Below are positions 48,304 to 57,481 of a stretch of 64,000 bases of DNA, in pieces. The notes below the pieces were generated by a model. It was not told the origin of the DNA and searched no databases. It was given only the letters and a program-made list of their open reading frames with translations. The DNA is from Desulfurococcaceae archaeon UBA285 (lineage in GTDB: Archaea > Thermoproteota > Thermoprotei_A > Sulfolobales > Desulfurococcaceae): the NCBI GenBank assembly GCA_002495025.1, contig DADP01000025.1, forward strand, positions 1 through 64,000, given 5' to 3'. Positions within the stretch are counted from its first letter, which is position 1, and every line of letters begins with the position of its first letter. Both the position numbers and the translations under genes were made by a program.

Positions 48304-49185
48304 CTACTTCAATCCCTCGAAACTTGCAAGCGATGCTATCAACGCTGTAATCTCGCTTGCCCATTCAAAGTTTAATTTATTCTTTCTAAACAATACGTCT
48401 AATTCATACATTATCTTCGCGCATTCTGGTGTAGCCATGTATTTACAATTCTGTGCTTCTCTTACTTTGTCTTGGAGGGATTGTGGAATGTGTTGTTTTA
48501 TCAAGTCCATGTAGAGTGCTATCAAGGCGTTTTCAAGTGATTTATACTCTTTGTGTAAATCAACTAGTTGTTTTAAATAGTGGAAGACAACTCCTTCTTT
48601 TGAATCTACTAGTGTAAATCCACGCCACTTAGAACTCAATACTCTAAATACCTCGTTGAAAGTTACTCCCGACCTTAAAAGTGTTATTTGTGTATAACCA
48701 GTTGCTTGTAAATGTTCATACATATCGTTACGACCGACAACTCTAAAGACCTCTATTAATTGTTTTATATCACTCCACTTGTTTACCCCGTTTATTGTTT
48801 CAAGTGCTTTTTTAAACTTGTTGCTCTCTTCGAGAATGCTTTCTACGTCGCTGAGGCCAATAGTAAAGCCGAATACTGAGAGGGGGATGAGGTATTCTGG
48901 GTGTACGCCACTACAGTTTCTAAAGCTTTCTTTTAAAGGCCCAGTAAACAGTTTTGCGTAGTCTACACTTGTAGCTACTAACTCTCCTTTTCTAACACGT
49001 ACACCCGCTTCAACTGCTTCTACTAGGAAATCTATACTCGAAGTGATATTACATACTACTTCATCGAGTATTTTAACTGGTACTAGTCTGTGGACTCCAC
49101 CGGGCTTTATATATGCGTTTACCCCCGTTAATACTCCTCTTACAAGTGTTTTTACTATACTTAAAGACTCCTCCATTGAATACAC
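48304..49185 (-). CDS. CitG/MdcB-like triphosphoribosyl-dephospho-CoA synthase homologue
   Basis: 293 residues, mainly helical. The N-terminus reads NAYIKPGGVHRL, close to the KPGNVH motif of the archaeal CitG/MdcB group, followed by CSGVHPEYLIPLSVFG, where the family has an NTNLG-like region. In bacteria CitG makes the precursor of the citrate/malonate lyase prosthetic group; no such lyase is present, so the archaeal homologues probably do something else. Convergent with the HD gene, two bases apart. Confidence 0.55.
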   Translation of the reverse strand: MYSMEESLSIVKTLVRGVLTGVNAYIKPGGVHRLVPVKILDEVVCNITSSIDFLVEAVEAGVRVRKGELVATSVDYAKLFTGPLKESFRNCSGVHPEYLIPLSVFGFTIGLSDVESILEESNKFKKALETINGVNKWSDIKQLIEVFRVVGRNDMYEHLQATGYTQITLLRSGVTFNEVFRVLSSKWRGFTLVDSKEGVVFHYLKQLVDLHKEYKSLENALIALYMDLIKQHIPQSLQDKVREAQNCKYMATPECAKIMYELDVLFRKNKLNFEWASEITALIASLASFEGLK

Positions 49186-49215
49186 CAGTCAAAAACTAGT
49201 TATATACAACGACTC

Positions 49216-49905
49216 CTATATCTTGATTTCAACGAGTTTCTTTCTTGCTGGGAGAGCTACATTGTATACTGGAACGTCTTTTACATAGACTACTTCGTAT
49301 AATCCTAGATGAACATGTCCATGAATTACTAAGTCTATAATCTCCTTTCTAATTACTTTCTCGAATCTTGTAGAAGCTAGATATGGATATGTCTCTATTT
49401 TCTCGCCTACTAGGTTTTTTCTCGTTACACCATAGTGTGAAATCAAAACTATTTTTCTACAACCTTGATTTCTCAGATTTAACGCCATTTGCTCTATTTT
49501 AAATGGTAGTTCAATGTAGTATTTCTGTATATCTGGTATATTTCTAGCCTGCCATGGAGTTGGCTTGTCCAACGCCCCTCTTGTCCCTATAATACATAGT
49601 TCATTGTCATTAAGAGTAGTGTAGTCATCGTTTAGCCATGTTACTTCTTTATATATTGACATATATAGTTTTTCGTAGCCCCTATACTCGTCATTTCCGA
49701 AGACAGAGATAATTCTAGCTCTTGGAAACCGTTTTGAAACAACATCTAAGACGTGTCTAAGAGCAAATACATTGTTTCTTTCAACCATGTCTCCAGCAAA
49801 TACAATTATATCTGGTTCACTCACAGTGTTTTTAAGCGCCTCTAGAAATAAAGGTAGATGCGTGGGACTGTGGACGTCTGAAGTAGCCAGTATATTCATT
49901 ACCAC
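49216..49905 (-). CDS. Calcineurin-like metallophosphoesterase
   Basis: 229 residues. Metal-binding motifs are seen in order: DVHSP (GDxH-like, residues 9-13), FAGDMVE, FGNDE (GNHD variant), ISHYG, and IHGHVHLG near the C-terminus. The GNDE in place of GNHD occurs in a subset of archaeal MPEs. Substrate unknown; the family covers phosphodiesterases and nucleotidases. Confidence 0.87.
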   Translation of the reverse strand: MVMNILATSDVHSPTHLPLFLEALKNTVSEPDIIVFAGDMVERNNVFALRHVLDVVSKRFPRARIISVFGNDEYRGYEKLYMSIYKEVTWLNDDYTTLNDNELCIIGTRGALDKPTPWQARNIPDIQKYYIELPFKIEQMALNLRNQGCRKIVLISHYGVTRKNLVGEKIETYPYLASTRFEKVIRKEIIDLVIHGHVHLGLYEVVYVKDVPVYNVALPARKKLVEIKI

Positions 49906-49964
49906 ACCTCTATATTAATTTAAAAACCCCTCTATCCCTTAGATATGTGGGAAGGGTGAAAAAT

Positions 49965-50204
49965 ATGACTATTGGCTTGCTTAGAGGTGCAAATAAACCA
50001 GGACATAAGGGTTGGACGACAGAGAAGTGTATAATGTGTGCTACAACACTAGACTTCTTCCAGGGATATGAGTTAAAGAACATATATTATTGTCCAAAAT
50101 GCCTATCTAACGGGTTAAAAGCATATTTCTGTGCAGCAGACGCTAGAAAAGTACACTATAAATGCCCATATTGTAGAAACGAGTTAAAACCATATTTTGA
50201 ATAA
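49965..50204 (+). CDS. Small zinc-binding protein
   Basis: 79 residues from ATG at 49965 (MTIGLLRGANKPG), five bases after GGTGA; a GTG at 49947 in the same frame is less likely. Three cysteine pairs, CIMC, CPKC and CPYC, plus HYKCPYC suggest two zinc sites. The N-terminal basic residues could contact nucleic acid. No family recognised. Confidence 0.65.
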   Translation: MTIGLLRGANKPGHKGWTTEKCIMCATTLDFFQGYELKNIYYCPKCLSNGLKAYFCAADARKVHYKCPYCRNELKPYFE

Positions 50205-50205
50205 T

Positions 50206-50421
50206 TTATTTAAAGAGACTGCGTTGTCCATTGTAAACCTCTATTCTTATAGCTCTCTTTGGACAAATAGGTATACATACATAGCACTCTAAACACTTTG
50301 ATTCATTGACTAGCAATTGATTATCTCTAATACTAAATACGTGGCCAGGACAATACTCCACGCAGAGACCGCATAGATCACACTCCTCCCTTTCAACTAA
50401 AACAACTACGTGCAAAAACAA
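50206..50421 (-). CDS. 2[4Fe-4S] ferredoxin
   Basis: 71 residues with two complete cluster motifs, CDLCGLCVEYCP and CLECYVCIPICP (C-x2-C-x2-C-x3-C-P). Electron carrier for cytosolic oxidoreductases. The start is TTG 50421 or TTG 50415; the second lies eight bases after GAGGTG. It is convergent with the zinc-binding protein, one base apart. Confidence 0.92.
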   Translation of the reverse strand: MFLHVVVLVEREECDLCGLCVEYCPGHVFSIRDNQLLVNESKCLECYVCIPICPKRAIRIEVYNGQRSLFK

Positions 50422-50486
50422 TACACCTCTATAACCACCAGCTATGTTTAAAACGTGTTAAACACTAAAAGTTTTGTGAATTAAAG

Positions 50487-51146
50487 GTGTTTGTTGTGCT
50501 TGTTAAAGCCGATTTACACATACACTCGTCTTTTAGTGATGGGAGAGCAGGGCCTCTAGAAATACTCTATACTGCTCGCGAGCACGGTTTACAAGTTGTA
50601 TCAATAACCGACCACGATACATTTACTGGTAGTATACACGCAAAACGATACATGGAAAACACTGGTGTCCTCGTAATACCTGGAGTTGAAGTTAGAAGCG
50701 AGCATGGAGATATACTCTTATACTGTGAGAGAGAAATAGATTTTCCACGTAGAGTAGATGCTCTAATAGAAAAAGCACACAGTGAAAACTGTTTAATTGT
50801 ACCAGCACACCCATTCGACACTCTCAGACTGGGTATAGGCGACCTTGTATTTGAATACAGAGACTGGGATGCTATCGAGGTATGGAATGCATCTGCAACA
50901 AGAGGAGCTAATAAAAAAGCAATTGAAGCAGCGAGAATACTCGGCAAGCCAGGACTAGCAAATAGCGACGCACACATACCCGGCGAGATCGGCGCTGCAT
51001 TCAACGTAATTGAAGTAAGTGATTTAAAAATAGAGGCTATTTTCGAATCTATTAGAAAGGGGTTGACAAGGCCTGTTTATGGAAAACCCCCTTTTAAAAC
51101 AAGAATAGACAGAGTAATATGGAGTATTGAAAAACTATTTAGATAG
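50487..51146 (+). CDS. PHP-domain metal-dependent phosphoesterase
   Basis: 219 residues. The PHP motifs are DLHIHSSFSDG, SITDHDT, GVEVRSEHGDILLY, PAHPFD and the final NSDAH. This is a stand-alone PHP phosphoesterase of the TrpH/YciV-like group, acting on a nucleotide 3',5'-bisphosphate or histidinol phosphate-like substrate. GTG 50487 or 50496 could be the start. It ends four bases before the valS stop (convergent). Confidence 0.9.
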   Translation: MFVVLVKADLHIHSSFSDGRAGPLEILYTAREHGLQVVSITDHDTFTGSIHAKRYMENTGVLVIPGVEVRSEHGDILLYCEREIDFPRRVDALIEKAHSENCLIVPAHPFDTLRLGIGDLVFEYRDWDAIEVWNASATRGANKKAIEAARILGKPGLANSDAHIPGEIGAAFNVIEVSDLKIEAIFESIRKGLTRPVYGKPPFKTRIDRVIWSIEKLFR

Positions 51147-51150
51147 AAAA

Positions 51151-53592
51151 TCAGCGTTGAATATAAACTCCTCCACCAATATCAATAGTGTTTTCTGGTG
51201 GTTTCTCCTCGTAGAAATCAACGTTCTTTAATCCATGTAGGTCTACTAGTTCTTCTAGTGCTGGTTTAATACTTATTGGTAGGTATACTTTGACTTCTAG
51301 TGGCTGTGATAGTTTTAATCCATTTTCCTTCTTGTACTTCCATATAGCGTGATTAACCTCTATTACCTTCAATGCTAGGTCTGGGTTTTCTTCTAGGTAT
51401 TCTTCTTCTGGTTCTGGGAATACCTCTTTATGGACTGTTCTACCATATAGTTCTCTATAAATAGCGTCTGTTACAAACGGCATTATTGGTGCTAGTGCAC
51501 GGAGAATAGCTTTTAACGTGTAGTGTAGTACATACCAAGCTGCCTTTTGTTCCTCCACGCTGTATTTACCACTAGCATTGTAAGCTCTTGTCTTAGTTAG
51601 CTCTAAGTAGTGTGATGCAAAGTAGTTCCATGTAAACTGGTATATTTCACTTACTGGTATGTATACATCTAGCTCTCTATATCCAGAGTCTACGTTGAGT
51701 AATACTCTATTGAGTAGTGCAAGTGTAGCTCTATCTATTGGCCTCAATTCGTATGTATCTGGCTCTGGGAAGTTTGATATGTATCTAGCTATATTCCACA
51801 GCTTGGTTGCAAATAACAGTCCTGTTTTAATTGTTGCCTCACTAAACCTGTAGTCGTAGCCTAGTTTAGCACTAGATGCAGCCCAGAATCTAAAGGCGTC
51901 TGCACCATACTTCTCTAGGAATGGCTCTGGATCTATTACATTACCTTTTGATTTATGCATTGCTTCTCCTTTCTCGTCTAATCCCATTCCACTTATACGT
52001 ATCCATCTAAATGCTGGTTTACCAGTTAACTGGTATACTCTGAGAATAGTGTAGTATAGCCATGTTCTAACAATGTCTACGCCCTGCGGTCTAATAGTGT
52101 TCTTGAATGCTTTATTAAATAATTTGGGGTTTCTCAAGTAGCCTGTAACATATAGTACAGAGATACTGCTGTCAAACCACGTGTCGAATACTTTCTTCTC
52201 GCCTTCTAACTCGCTAGCTGGTGCTCCACACTTAGGGCATTTATCCCATGGTGGTGGGTCTCTCCATGGCTGATAGTATCTACCGGGTTCTGGTACTAGT
52301 ATAGCACCACACTTTCTACATCTCCAAACAGGTACTTCTGTAGCGTAGAATCTATCTCTACTTATTGGCCAATCAGTTGTAACAGAGTTAATCCAGTCTA
52401 CTAGTTTTACCTTGTGGAATTCTGGTTTAAACTCCATTTCATCAATTAGTTTTAGTAGTGCATCTTTGAATTCTAGTTGTTTAAGAAACCATTCACGCGC
52501 GTGTATTATTTGAATTGGTGTTTTACACCTCCAGCAAACAGGAACATAGTGTTTTATCTTTTCTTTCTTTAATAGCAGGCCTTTAGCTTCTAGTAGTTCT
52601 ACTGCTTTAGCTCTCGCCTCTCTAATAGTTAATCCTGCTAGTGGGCCGGCTTCTTCTGTTAGTTTTCCATCTTTGTCTACTATTACTATTGGCTCTAATC
52701 CCAGGTCTCTAAACATAACAACATCTGCGTGGTCTCCATAACTACATATCATTACTAGTCCTGTACCGAAATCAGGGTCTATTATATCGTGTTGTAGAAT
52801 TGGCATTTCATGACCGTATAATGGGTTAATAGCTACTCTACCCTCTAAGTGTTTATACCTCTCGTCTTTTGGATTATATGCTAGTGCTTTACAAGACCTG
52901 AGTAGCTCGGGCCTCGTAGTAGCTACAACTAGGTATTCACTAGAGTCTTTCAATGGGAATTTAATATAGTATAAATAGCCCTCTTCCTCTAAATACTCTA
53001 ATTCAGCGTCTGCAAGAGTAGTTTTACACCTGGGGCAGAAGTTTACTGGCCTCTCCGCTTCGTATATCAATCCCCTATTAAACAACTCAATAAATGTTGC
53101 TTGTGTTATACGTCTATATTCGGGGCTATCAGTACCATTCCTCCAGTAGTCAAAACTGCATCCAAGTCTCTTCCATATCTTTACGAGTTCTTCTTCTGTT
53201 TTATCTAGGAAAGCCTTGCACATTTCTAGGAATTTCGCTCTCCCCTCTGGTGTTTTAGCGTATTCATGAGCATTTATCTTGTATGCTTTTTCTACTTGCA
53301 CTTCAACTGGTAGTCCATTTCTATCAGCGTAAAATGGGACAATAACGTTGTATCCCTTCATGCGGAAGTATCGTGCAATCATGTCTATTTGAGCATAGTG
53401 TGCTGCTCCACCAACATGCCATTTTCCACTCGCATATGGTGGAGGAGTATCTATTGCAATTATTTCTCTGGGGTCTTCGGGGGAGAAGTGGAACTCGTAT
53501 AGTTTCTCTTCTTCCCACTTCTTAGCTAATTCTAGTTCTCTACTTGGATCCCACCTAGTAGAAGATATTTTTGGTTTAAACTCCTTAATCAT
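51151..53592 (-). CDS. valS: Valyl-tRNA synthetase
   Basis: 813 residues from ATG at 53592 (MIKEFKPKIS). Class I motifs are YASGKWHVGGA (HIGH-type) and AMHKSKGNVID (KMSKS-type). Zinc-binding cysteine sets occur in the catalytic insert (CPRC, CWRC, CRKC...CPKC) and the anticodon domain is helical at the end. It charges tRNA-Val. The frame upstream to 53613 adds seven codons that are not family-like. Length is normal for archaeal ValRS. Confidence 0.95.
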   Translation of the reverse strand: MIKEFKPKISSTRWDPSRELELAKKWEEEKLYEFHFSPEDPREIIAIDTPPPYASGKWHVGGAAHYAQIDMIARYFRMKGYNVIVPFYADRNGLPVEVQVEKAYKINAHEYAKTPEGRAKFLEMCKAFLDKTEEELVKIWKRLGCSFDYWRNGTDSPEYRRITQATFIELFNRGLIYEAERPVNFCPRCKTTLADAELEYLEEEGYLYYIKFPLKDSSEYLVVATTRPELLRSCKALAYNPKDERYKHLEGRVAINPLYGHEMPILQHDIIDPDFGTGLVMICSYGDHADVVMFRDLGLEPIVIVDKDGKLTEEAGPLAGLTIREARAKAVELLEAKGLLLKKEKIKHYVPVCWRCKTPIQIIHAREWFLKQLEFKDALLKLIDEMEFKPEFHKVKLVDWINSVTTDWPISRDRFYATEVPVWRCRKCGAILVPEPGRYYQPWRDPPPWDKCPKCGAPASELEGEKKVFDTWFDSSISVLYVTGYLRNPKLFNKAFKNTIRPQGVDIVRTWLYYTILRVYQLTGKPAFRWIRISGMGLDEKGEAMHKSKGNVIDPEPFLEKYGADAFRFWAASSAKLGYDYRFSEATIKTGLLFATKLWNIARYISNFPEPDTYELRPIDRATLALLNRVLLNVDSGYRELDVYIPVSEIYQFTWNYFASHYLELTKTRAYNASGKYSVEEQKAAWYVLHYTLKAILRALAPIMPFVTDAIYRELYGRTVHKEVFPEPEEEYLEENPDLALKVIEVNHAIWKYKKENGLKLSQPLEVKVYLPISIKPALEELVDLHGLKNVDFYEEKPPENTIDIGGGVYIQR

Positions 53593-53675
53593 AGTGTTTC
53601 TCGCCCTTACCAATCATACACTGTAATCTATCATCTTCAACTACTGGTGTATATATAGAGAGGTATTATTTAAGA

Positions 53676-54029
53676 TTAAATCTGTTCTCCACGAGCTATT
53701 CTCCAAGATAGCTCGTAGAGTGCTTGAATCTGATTATATCCTGGTTTCTCTCTACAGAGCCATTTAACACTAATTGTTTCTCTCTTACCACTTGTTTTCA
53801 CACCTATAATAGTGATTTTACTGGGATTGCATGGATATTCTTGACTATTGTTTAGAGTGATCTCTTTTACTAGTAGACAAGTGTTGTTTATGCATTTTTC
53901 AACTGGTTCTCCTAGACGCCAATCAGTAATATATACATCTACTGATACTAAGAAGCCCCCTTCATCTTCGAGGACGACTACTCTATAGTAATTATCGAAG
54001 TAATACTCGTTTACTCCCTCCACGCTCAA
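53676..54029 (-). CDS. Uncharacterised beta-rich small protein
   Basis: 117 residues from TTG (MSVEGVNEYYFDNYYRV), nine bases after GAGGTG. Strand-rich and acidic with four cysteines (KCINNTCLL, PC, LC). No signal or membrane segment. Family not recognised. It lies between the radical SAM gene and valS on the same strand. Confidence 0.55.
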   Translation of the reverse strand: MSVEGVNEYYFDNYYRVVVLEDEGGFLVSVDVYITDWRLGEPVEKCINNTCLLVKEITLNNSQEYPCNPSKITIIGVKTSGKRETISVKWLCREKPGYNQIQALYELSWRIARGEQI

Positions 54030-54082
54030 ATCTTGCTACACCTCGTTTCCAGTATTGTCTTTAATTAGAGAAGTAGTTTAAA

Positions 54083-55219
54083 TTAGGAGACAGGTTTGTA
54101 GACTAATCCCAGTTCATCTGCTATTCTATATGCCTCCATAATCTCGCTGTGACGGGGTCTTCTAGCAATATCTTTATACATTTCGGGGTATTTTACTACG
54201 AGGTGTTCTGGTCTATACTGGTCCATTATGTTAACTAGTGCTCTAGGTGTATTCTTTGCAATCCATTCAAGTACTGGTTTTGTACAGCATTCAATATGGT
54301 TTGGTAGAACGAGGTGTCTTATAATAATGTCTCCACTATCATGCGCTCTCTTTATATTTCTCGTCGCAACCTCCCAGTAGTTTCTAACTTTACTGAGCCT
54401 CCAAGCACACTGGTTGTTACCGTATTTGAGGTCTGGTAGCCATATATCAATAATGTCTTCTAATAGCTTCATAGACTCCTCGCTCATATACATATTGCTA
54501 TTCCATAACTGGGGAACGTTTACATCAACGTATTTGAAGCTTTCAAGTATGAATGGAATGTGCGGCGTTGGATCCCCGCCTACATGGTTTATATTCCGGG
54601 CGCCAGTACGCCTTAAATAGACTTGTATAGATGCTAGTTCTCGAGGAGTTAACTTCTCACCACTCCGCGGGTTTACCTGGCTTATATCGTAGTTTTGGCA
54701 AAACACGCACTTGAAATTACATCCTCCATAGAATATTGTTCCACTTGGAACTAGTGGTGCTTCTTCACCCATGTGGTGGAAGTAGCTGTGTACTATTACA
54801 TCTTTATCCATTGTGCAAACACCTGGTTTTCCCTCTAGTCTTAGAACTCCACATCTACGTTCACATAGTCTGCATGGGTTTACTAGCCGGTATGCAATAG
54901 CGATTTTTACATCTAGATAGCTATACCTTGGTTTTTCGTATTTCTCGAGTCCACGAAGGCCCTCGGAAGCCAGGTCTCTGTAAAATCCCTGAAATACCCT
55001 TGCTGCTTCTTCGTGTATTTTCCAGAGTTCTTCAATACTCAACACTGAATTATATGGGTCTACATCTACTGCGAGGAGTTTTGCAACTAGAAATCTAGCT
55101 GGTTTTTCATTTTTCATTACACTATAGTAATGTGACAATCTCTCCTTGACTACCGGGTCGCTCCAAACTGTTAGAGCGTCTGGTCTGTAATTCCATAGTG
55201 TAATAAACCAGTCTACCAT
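54083..55219 (-). CDS. Radical SAM protein, PFL-activase-like
   Basis: 378 residues. An N-terminal helical part is followed by a cysteine set (CRLCERRCGV...PGVC) and the radical SAM motif CNFKCVFC (C-x3-C-x2-C) within YGGCNFKCVFCQNYDIS. The family, conserved in archaea, resembles pyruvate formate-lyase activating enzymes, but no glycyl-radical enzyme is near. NHVGGDPTPH matches the GGE motif region. Function unassigned. Confidence 0.85.
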   Translation of the reverse strand: MVDWFITLWNYRPDALTVWSDPVVKERLSHYYSVMKNEKPARFLVAKLLAVDVDPYNSVLSIEELWKIHEEAARVFQGFYRDLASEGLRGLEKYEKPRYSYLDVKIAIAYRLVNPCRLCERRCGVLRLEGKPGVCTMDKDVIVHSYFHHMGEEAPLVPSGTIFYGGCNFKCVFCQNYDISQVNPRSGEKLTPRELASIQVYLRRTGARNINHVGGDPTPHIPFILESFKYVDVNVPQLWNSNMYMSEESMKLLEDIIDIWLPDLKYGNNQCAWRLSKVRNYWEVATRNIKRAHDSGDIIIRHLVLPNHIECCTKPVLEWIAKNTPRALVNIMDQYRPEHLVVKYPEMYKDIARRPRHSEIMEAYRIADELGLVYKPVS

Positions 55220-55266
55220 GGACTACCCGTATATATAGTGTGTTTCAATCCCTATTCAATACTACT

Positions 55267-55905
55267 CTATATCAACCCTAGCTCGAGGATTTCATCTAGA
55301 TCTCTAACTACGTATTTAGCGTGTTGACACGCTTTCCCACAGGGTTCAACAGCTATTGAAACACCAACGGATTTAAATATCTCTATATCCCACTCGCTAT
55401 CTCCCACGTATACAACGTTTTCTCTATTTACACCGAGACTACTTGCTAGGTTTAATACTACTTCTTTCTTTTCTCTCAGTGGAACTCTCGCTACTCCACC
55501 AGGTACTAGTTCATCATTGTAGAAGTAGAGTTCATTATATAAACAGATGTCTACACCTAGTTCACTACAAACCCTCTTTACGAGTAAGTCAACACCACTA
55601 CTAACAATTGCCGTGTAATGGCCCTTCTTTTTAATTTCGTCAACTACTCTCTTCGCCGTGTTTCTTAGTTTTATTTTTGAAAGCGCGTTTTCTACTTCGC
55701 TCTTCTTTATTGGTTTTCCATAGCTGTGTATCATTAACGCTATATCTATTTTCATCCAGTCAAGATACGATATCACTCCCTTTCTATATAGTTCAGCGAA
55801 GTAAGAGTTGTCTCGGCTACCAAAATACTCGTGGAGAAACCCCCAACTACTCTTATCTACTGTTAATACTCCATCACAGTCAAATACAAAGAGTTTTTTC
55901 TGCAA
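55267..55905 (-). CDS. HAD-superfamily phosphatase, SerB-like
   Basis: 212 residues. Motif I DCDGVLT (residues 9-15), motif II VSSG, motif III lysine in LREKKEVV and motif IV GDSEWD are all in order. Resembles phosphoserine phosphatases, although substrate is not defined. It overlaps the upstream 93-residue gene by 26 bases. Confidence 0.87.
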   Translation of the reverse strand: MQKKLFVFDCDGVLTVDKSSWGFLHEYFGSRDNSYFAELYRKGVISYLDWMKIDIALMIHSYGKPIKKSEVENALSKIKLRNTAKRVVDEIKKKGHYTAIVSSGVDLLVKRVCSELGVDICLYNELYFYNDELVPGGVARVPLREKKEVVLNLASSLGVNRENVVYVGDSEWDIEIFKSVGVSIAVEPCGKACQHAKYVVRDLDEILELGLI

Positions 55906-56161
55906 TATCAGCCACCTTGACTAGTATACTTCTCGGTGTTTGAATTGCATTTCTATTAATTTTAACTACTACTTTAATGTGTTGTTTATACAGTCCAATA
56001 TCTACTTCTATCCCGCCTTTAACTACTGCTTTAACTATGTTTTTCTCGATATTGATGCTCTCTGGTTTTAAATACTCTTCTACTAGTTTAACGAGTTCAT
56101 CTATTTCTATACACTTCTTTTCTTCTTCTTGTCTACTGGTTTCTACTAGTGGTTTAGACAA
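55880..56161 (-). CDS. Uncharacterised 93-residue protein
   Basis: Acidic N-terminal helix (SRQEEEKKCIEIDELVKLVEEYL) followed by strands. No motif recognised. It overlaps the HAD gene downstream by 26 bases and the 111-residue gene upstream by 16, so the three are translationally coupled. Confidence 0.55.
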   Translation of the reverse strand: MSKPLVETSRQEEEKKCIEIDELVKLVEEYLKPESINIEKNIVKAVVKGGIEVDIGLYKQHIKVVVKINRNAIQTPRSILVKVADIAEKTLCI

Positions 56162-56481
56162 GTACTTCTCTTTACTTCCCTTGTTTTATCAATTAACTCT
56201 TTGTATTCTGGATATGCTTCCTCGATTTTTCCCAGTAGGTCGAATAGTAGTTCCACTATATTCATAGATTTTAAAAGCTGAATTAACTCTTCAAAGTCTT
56301 TTGATTCAAAGTATCTAGCTAGATTTAATGGGCTTCCTCCATAAATACTAAACTTGTATTTTTCCTCGGCTCTATATAGTGCTTTTTTAACTTCAATAGC
56401 ATCTCTTGGAGACAGTTTTCCTTCTTCAACGTATTTATCAATCAATGGATTAGCTATGTGTCTTAGAAAATCAAGCTTCAA
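56146..56481 (-). CDS. Uncharacterised helical 111-residue protein
   Basis: Helical, with no cysteine except near the C-terminus and no membrane segment (MKLDFLRHIANPLIDKYVEEGKLSPRDAIEVKK). First gene of the coupled trio with the 93-residue protein and the HAD phosphatase. Family not recognised; a heteromeric complex is a possibility suggested by the overlaps. Confidence 0.55.
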   Translation of the reverse strand: MKLDFLRHIANPLIDKYVEEGKLSPRDAIEVKKALYRAEEKYKFSIYGGSPLNLARYFESKDFEELIQLLKSMNIVELLFDLLGKIEEAYPEYKELIDKTREVKRSTCLNH

Positions 56482-56526
56482 ACAACCACCTCAAACTTTT
56501 TAAAGGTTTTATACTTATTTAAACCA

Positions 56527-56868
56527 GTGATAAAAGACATAGCGTATAGTGTGTTACACGTGTCTAGAAACAACAATAAAAAACAACAGGGTTGGAATCC
56601 ATATAGTAGCAACATACAGAGATTCAGTATCTATCCATCAATAAGAAACCCGGAAGAAAGGAGTCTGAGAATAGGAGATGTTATAACAGTCAATATATAC
56701 GACATTGACGAGAAAGGCAATGGAGTAGTTCGATATGGAGATAAAAAAATAATTATTCCAAACGCTACTAGCGGTTCAAGAGTAAAAATAAAAATAATTA
56801 AGATTCAAGGAGATATCGCCATAGGCCATATAATCAGCGTGCTCAACGAGTCTAATAGCGAGTACTAG
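56527..56868 (+). CDS. TRAM-domain RNA-binding protein
   Basis: 113 residues. The C-terminal 70 form a TRAM/OB-type domain (LRIGDVITVNIYDIDEKGNGVVRYGDKKIIIPNATSG...). Stand-alone TRAM proteins in archaea bind RNA and act as cold-shock-like chaperones. The N-terminal 40 residues are basic (SRNNNKKQQG). GTG 56527, 56548 and 56560 are candidate starts; a TATA-like stretch near 56508-56522 favours the later ones. Confidence 0.82.
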   Translation: MIKDIAYSVLHVSRNNNKKQQGWNPYSSNIQRFSIYPSIRNPEERSLRIGDVITVNIYDIDEKGNGVVRYGDKKIIIPNATSGSRVKIKIIKIQGDIAIGHIISVLNESNSEY

Positions 56869-56888
56869 TAGCACTGCAATAGTATACT

Positions 56889-57377
56889 CTACTTCTTATA
56901 CCCTATTTTCCTCAGAAATTCCTTTCTCTCCCTTTTATCCTCTTCTGATTCTACACCTAGTGGTGGATATCCATCAACAACTCCAATAATAGTTCTACCC
57001 TGACTGGTTTCAGCCACTATTACCTCGACTGGATTACCTGTCGCGACATATAGTGATACTACTTCTTGAACTTGTTTTAACTGGTTTAATACATTGATTG
57101 GATACGCGTTTCTAATAAACAAGACAAATGTGTGTCCAGCACCAATATTTAATGCTGTCTCTACAGCTACTTTTACTAGTTCTTCATCGTTTCCCTCGTA
57201 GCGAACCAATCTCTTACCACTTGCTTCGTTAAATGCCAATCCAAATTTAATACCTGGCACACTTGTCACGAGGACCTCGTATATGTCTTCAACTGTCTTT
57301 ATAAAGTGGCTTCTACCAATAATGACGTTTGCTCCCTCTGGTATTTTAACGGGTATTTTAATGAATTTTACATCCAT
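56889..57377 (-). CDS. Adenosine-specific kinase family protein
   Basis: 162 residues from ATG at 57377 ([15 protein letters not shown]) after GGGGTG. Landmarks include [39 protein letters not shown] and [21 protein letters not shown]. This is the Adenosine_kin family, reported as adenosine-specific kinase/binding protein in archaea. The extra codons reaching 57482 are rejected because the family starts at MDVKF. Near a methylthioadenosine/purine phosphorylase gene. Confidence 0.88.
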   Translation of the reverse strand: MDVKFIKIPVKIPEGANVIIGRSHFIKTVEDIYEVLVTSVPGIKFGLAFNEASGKRLVRYEGNDEELVKVAVETALNIGAGHTFVLFIRNAYPINVLNQLKQVQEVVSLYVATGNPVEVIVAETSQGRTIIGVVDGYPPLGVESEEDKRERKEFLRKIGYKK

Positions 57378-57481
57378 GAGTACACCCCATGATAAAAGTA
57401 TATACGTGGAGATAAATTTATTATCTATTGATGTACCAGTGCTTTTCAAACTACTCGAGAGGGGTATAATAGGTGAATTCA

